A stretch of DNA of 10,244 bases from Bacteriovoracaceae bacterium UBA7317 (GTDB lineage Bacteria > Bdellovibrionota > Bacteriovoracia > Bacteriovoracales > Bacteriovoracaceae), in the NCBI GenBank assembly GCA_002474345.1, contig DKQD01000037.1, forward strand, positions 1 to 10,244. Direction: 5' to 3'. The stretch's first letter is position 1, and each line of letters begins with the position of its first letter. This document shows, piece after piece, positions 7,679 through 10,244 of the stretch. Position numbers and translations under genes: made by a program. Below the pieces are notes generated by a model. That model worked only from the letters and a program-made list of their open reading frames with translations, searched no databases and was not told the origin of the DNA.

Positions 7679-8467
7679 ATGGGAATTGAAATTTATAAAA
7701 TCAAAGCTGCTTATAAGGGTAGTCAGTATTTAGGCTGGCAAGTTCAAAGCAAAAATCAAGGCCAGACAATTCAAGGTGAAATAAATAAAGCACTTTCTAA
7801 AGTTTTTAAATCTTCAGATTTTAAAACCGTTGGTTCGGGCAGAACTGATGCAGGAGTACATGCTTTAGGGCAAGTTTTTAAGGTTGAAGCTCCTTTTTTT
7901 ATTGAGGAAGCAGCATTACAGCGAGCTTTAAACTCCTTATTGCCTAAAGATATAAAAATCAGGGAAGTGTCTTTGTCTGATGATAACTTTCATCCCGTCT
8001 ATAGTGCGAAATCAAAGGAGTACCATTACTTTTTTACCAATGAATGGCCACCAAGCCCTTTTTTCTTTGATTCAATTTCTTATTTCAAAGGTTACCTAGA
8101 TATTGAGAAAATGAAAACGGCTTCGAAGTTGTTTATAGGAGTTCATGACTTTAGTAACTTTTACTGCGAAGGCACTCCAGTGAAGCATAATAAAAGAGAA
8201 ATTTTTGAGTGCGAGCTTATTGAAAATTCTGGGTTAGGGTTTGGGCCTTTTGAAGAAGAATTAAATAAACTACTTTTATTTAGAGTAAGAGGTTCTGGTT
8301 TTCTAAAGCAAATGGTCAGGCTGATGGTAGGAGCAGTTGTAGAAGTAGGTAAAGGGCACTTAGACTTGAAAAGTTTAGAAGATGCGATAGAGAACATCAC
8401 CAGGGGAAAAGTAAGTGCTGTAGCACCTCCTCAAGGTCTTTATCTACACAAGGTATTTTATGATTAA
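7679..8467 (+). CDS. truA: tRNA pseudouridine(38-40) synthase TruA
   Basis: TruA isomerises uridines 38-40 in the anticodon stem-loop to pseudouridine. The protein starts with the family's YKGSQYLGWQ strand (about residues 11-20). It carries the catalytic motif GSGRTDAGVHALGQV with Asp57 as the nucleophile (equivalent to E. coli Asp60). Near the C-terminus it has the RGSGFLKQMVRLMVGAVVEVGKG block. Length 262 is usual. The gene follows the secreted-protein gene by 7 nt with no clear ribosome site, implying coupling, and it is the last gene before a 159-nt gap. It therefore probably closes the long transcription unit. Nothing in the catalytic regions is missing. Confidence 0.96.
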   Translation: MGIEIYKIKAAYKGSQYLGWQVQSKNQGQTIQGEINKALSKVFKSSDFKTVGSGRTDAGVHALGQVFKVEAPFFIEEAALQRALNSLLPKDIKIREVSLSDDNFHPVYSAKSKEYHYFFTNEWPPSPFFFDSISYFKGYLDIEKMKTASKLFIGVHDFSNFYCEGTPVKHNKREIFECELIENSGLGFGPFEEELNKLLLFRVRGSGFLKQMVRLMVGAVVEVGKGHLDLKSLEDAIENITRGKVSAVAPPQGLYLHKVFYD

Positions 8468-8517
8468 CCCCTTCTCTATAATTTCTATAATTATGCTATT
8501 GGACAGGTTATCTCTAA

Positions 8518-8546
8518 TTGACTTTTTCACCCTTTATCGCTATTTT
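8518..8546 (+). promoter_or_regulatory. Candidate sigma70-type promoter for tig
   Basis: TTGACT (8518-8523) and TATTTT (8541-8546) are separated by exactly 17 nt. They match the consensus -35 at five of six and the -10 at four of six positions. Transcription would begin near 8553, leaving a leader of about 70 nt before the tig ATG. It lies in the only sizeable plus-strand gap of the window. The region is AT-rich, so chance matches are likely and this remains a prediction. Confidence 0.45.
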
Positions 8547-8582
8547 CGACTATTATAAAAAGCTTTTTGCGGAGCGTCTCAG

Positions 8583-8600
8583 AAAGGGCTAAACCCCTTT
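8583..8600 (+). promoter_or_regulatory. Small hairpin in the tig leader
   Basis: AAAGGG pairs with CCCTTT around a 6-nt loop, and the stem is followed by TATTT. It is 26 nt upstream of the tig start and 15 nt before the AAGGA ribosome site. It could be a weak terminator for read-through from truA, an attenuator or mRNA-stabilising element in the tig leader, or chance. The stem is only 6 bp with three G-C pairs. Confidence 0.3.
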
Positions 8601-8615
8601 TATTTCAACATTATA

Positions 8616-8620
8616 AAGGA
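8616..8620 (+). promoter_or_regulatory. Shine-Dalgarno site deciding the tig start
   Basis: AAGGA sits 6 nt before ATG 8627. The open frame extends upstream to a TTG at 8567, but the extra 20 residues have no ribosome site and precede the conserved trigger factor N-terminus. The ATG is therefore the start. Confidence 0.75.
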
Positions 8621-8626
8621 TCTAGA

Positions 8627-9910
8627 ATGGCTTATACAATTGAGAGCATTAACGGCTGCACAAAAAAACTACAATTTAATTTTGAAACTTTGGACCTCTC
8701 TGAAGAAGTGAAAAAAGCAGTAGCAGAAAAAAGAAAAACAGCAAACTTAAAAGGATTTAGAAAGGGTAAGGCACCCCTTGATATGGTTCAAAAAATGTAC
8801 GGGCCTCAAATTGAAAATGAAGCACTAAATGAATTTGTACGAAATCAATTTTTGGAAGCTGTGGAAAAAGAGAAACTAAAGATTGTCGGTTACCCAAAGT
8901 TTGAGAATATGAAATATGATGGAAAAAGCTCTGTAGCATTTGACGCTTTAGTTGAAGTTTTTCCAGATATAGAATTGAAAGGTTTCGAAGGACTTGAGTT
9001 TAAAAAAGATGAGGTTTCTGTTTCTGATGAGGAAGTTGAAGCTTTGAAAAAAAACTATCTTGAATCTAAATCAGAAATGCTGGAAATTCAGGATGCAGAT
9101 GTTGAAGTATCTAAAGGGCACTTTACAGTAATAAACTTCCAAGGAAAAAAAGAAGATGGTGAGAAGCCTGAAAATATGAAAGGTGAAGAGCATTTGTTGG
9201 AAATTGGTTCTAATCAATTTATCCCTGGGTTTGAAGATGGAATGCTAGGAATGAAAAAAGGTGAAAAGAGAGAGGTTCCTGTAACTTTTCCTGCTGACTA
9301 TCATTCAACAGATTTACAAAGTGCAAAAGTTGTATTTGAAGTTGAACTTCTTGAAATTAAAGAAAAGAATTATCCTGAAATTACAGATGAGCTTGTAAAA
9401 GAATTAGGTTTTGAAAATGTAGATGAGTTTGAAAAGAAAAATAGAGACTCTATTCTTAGCCAGAAAACTAGAGCGGCTGAAGAAAAGCTTAATCAAGAAA
9501 TCATTGAGAAGCTAGTTTCAGATAATGAATTTGACGTACCAGAGTCACTAATCCAACAACAAGAATCATTTTTGAAAAATGACCTTGAAGGTTCATTGAA
9601 ACAAAAAGGTTTTAATGAAAGTATGATGGAAGAATATTACGAAAAGTGGGGGGAAGACCTTAAGAAAAAAGCTGTTTTTCAAGTTCGCTCAAGTCTTATC
9701 CTAGATCAATTGGCAAAGAATTATAGTGTGGAAGCCAATGAATCAGACCTTGATGAAAAGATCGAAGAGACTGCAAAAAATTCAGGAATGAAAAAAGAAG
9801 ATATCCTTAAGTATTATAATTCAAATGAAAAAATTAAAGGAAATCTTATGTACGCAATCAGGGAAGAAAAGACTTTTCAAAAATTAAAGGATCAACTTAA
9901 GCTTTCATAA
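8627..9910 (+). CDS. tig: Trigger factor, ribosome-associated chaperone and peptidyl-prolyl isomerase
   Basis: Trigger factor binds near the ribosome exit tunnel and shields nascent chains. The 427-residue product has the three expected parts. The ribosome-binding domain carries the signature GFRKGKAP at residues 43-50, the same positions as in E. coli. An FKBP-type isomerase domain lies at about 150-245, with a Phe/Gly-containing core (NQFIPGFEDGMLGMKKGEKREVP region). A long, charged, helical C-terminal chaperone domain rich in Lys and Glu follows. Length is close to the usual 430. The gene has its own ribosome site and a plausible promoter upstream, so it is likely transcribed apart from truA. 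In many bacteria clpP and clpX follow tig. Here a convergent unrelated gene follows, separated by a strong inverted repeat. Confidence 0.96.
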   Translation: MAYTIESINGCTKKLQFNFETLDLSEEVKKAVAEKRKTANLKGFRKGKAPLDMVQKMYGPQIENEALNEFVRNQFLEAVEKEKLKIVGYPKFENMKYDGKSSVAFDALVEVFPDIELKGFEGLEFKKDEVSVSDEEVEALKKNYLESKSEMLEIQDADVEVSKGHFTVINFQGKKEDGEKPENMKGEEHLLEIGSNQFIPGFEDGMLGMKKGEKREVPVTFPADYHSTDLQSAKVVFEVELLEIKEKNYPEITDELVKELGFENVDEFEKKNRDSILSQKTRAAEEKLNQEIIEKLVSDNEFDVPESLIQQQESFLKNDLEGSLKQKGFNESMMEEYYEKWGEDLKKKAVFQVRSSLILDQLAKNYSVEANESDLDEKIEETAKNSGMKKEDILKYYNSNEKIKGNLMYAIREEKTFQKLKDQLKLS

Positions 9911-9926
9911 TTTTACAAAAAGTAAC

Positions 9927-9971
9927 GATTTGAAGAAAGAGTAAAACAAATTAGAACTCTTTCTTCAAATC
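9927..9971. terminator. Perfect 16-bp inverted repeat, probable bidirectional terminator
   Basis: The arms 9927-9942 and 9956-9971 are exact reverse complements, separated by a 13-nt AT-rich loop. The element sits between the convergent stops of tig (9910) and the minus-strand gene (9980). On the minus strand the stem is followed within about 5 nt by five T residues, a reasonable intrinsic terminator. On the plus strand no adjacent T-run follows, so termination of tig may be weaker or depend on the stem alone. The stem has five G-C pairs of 16. Confidence 0.75.
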
Positions 9972-9979
9972 ACCTTTAA

Positions 9980-10244
9980 TCACCAACTTTTTTCCTCTTG
10001 AGGCATTCCAAAAGTATTCTTTAGCGTACCGACTCCTTCAAGTGTTAGCTCTATTTTATCGTTTGGTTTAGGATAGTATTCTAGTTCAAAGCCAGATCCC
10101 TTTTCAACTGTACCAATGCCAATAAGGTCTGTAGGTAATAACCACTCATCTTTAGAGGCATAAGATATAATCTCTGATAGACCATACCTTGATTTGTTCA
10201 CGTTACTTGCAGAAAGGCTTTTGCCGTTAGCTTTGATTGACATG
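9980..10244 (-). CDS. Fumarylacetoacetate hydrolase family protein, C-terminal fragment
   Basis: Only the last 87 or so residues are in the window. The gene runs off its right edge, and the Met at the edge is probably internal. The fragment matches the C-terminal part of FAH-fold proteins: DEWLLPTDLIGIGTVEKGSG, then FELEYYPKPNDKIELTLEGVGTLKNTFG. This resembles the conserved ...GD-IG-GTV---G-G-EL--YLKPGD-VEL--EGIG-L-N block. The family includes metal-dependent hydrolases, decarboxylases and isomerases acting on acylpyruvates or related keto acids. The metal-binding acidic residues lie upstream and are not visible, so the substrate cannot be judged. The gene is convergent with tig and ends 8 nt before a shared hairpin. 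Confidence 0.82.
   Translation of the reverse strand, partial: MSIKANGKSLSASNVNKSRYGLSEIISYASKDEWLLPTDLIGIGTVEKGSGFELEYYPKPNDKIELTLEGVGTLKNTFGMPQEEKSW

Noticed and set aside
8567..8626. TTG-initiated N-terminal extension of trigger factor
   Set aside because: It has no ribosome site, covers the leader hairpin and precedes the conserved N-terminus. ATG 8627 has AAGGA at ideal spacing.

Overview
The window is one densely packed block of housekeeping and envelope genes from an AT-rich Gram-negative bacterium, followed by the 3' end of a convergent gene. Gram-negative character is inferred from a site-2 protease of the RseP type, an undecaprenyl-PP synthase/CdsA pair, a PS synthase, and a secreted protein with a probable outer-membrane beta-barrel. 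The gene order, the very low GC and the predicted proteins suggest a Bdellovibrionota (Bacteriovorax/Halobacteriovorax-like) or other deltaproteobacterial lineage. That is inference from memory of such genomes, not a demonstrated placement.

Positions 21-8467 carry ten plus-strand genes with gaps of 3-35 nt or short overlaps, so they probably form one long transcription unit. The order is pyrH (UMP kinase), frr (ribosome recycling), uppS (undecaprenyl-PP synthase), cdsA (CDP-diacylglycerol synthase), rseP (intramembrane protease), tsaB (t6A tRNA modification partner), a phosphatidylserine-decarboxylase-like gene, pssA (phosphatidylserine synthase), an unrecognised secreted protein gene, and truA (tRNA pseudouridine synthase). 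Three genes form a phospholipid route: CdsA makes CDP-diacylglycerol, PssA converts it to phosphatidylserine, and the Psd-like protein sits where the decarboxylase making phosphatidylethanolamine is expected. UppS supplies the carrier lipid for peptidoglycan and other surface polymers.

Positions 8468-8626 are a 159-nt intergenic gap with a plausible sigma70-type promoter and a leader containing a small hairpin. It leads into tig (trigger factor, start 8627). A perfect 16-bp inverted repeat (9927-9971) lies between tig and the minus-strand C-terminal fragment of a fumarylacetoacetate-hydrolase-family protein, and looks like a shared terminator.

The most notable observation is the Psd-like protein. 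It aligns well to short-form phosphatidylserine decarboxylases, but all three catalytic positions (the Asp, the His and the self-cleaving Ser) appear substituted, by Asn67, Phe99 and Gly187. It may be a pseudoenzyme retained beside an apparently intact PssA. The second point of interest is the unrecognised secreted protein at 6565-7671. The remaining genes look ordinary, apart from two departures from common gene order: no dxr between cdsA and rseP, and no clpP after tig.
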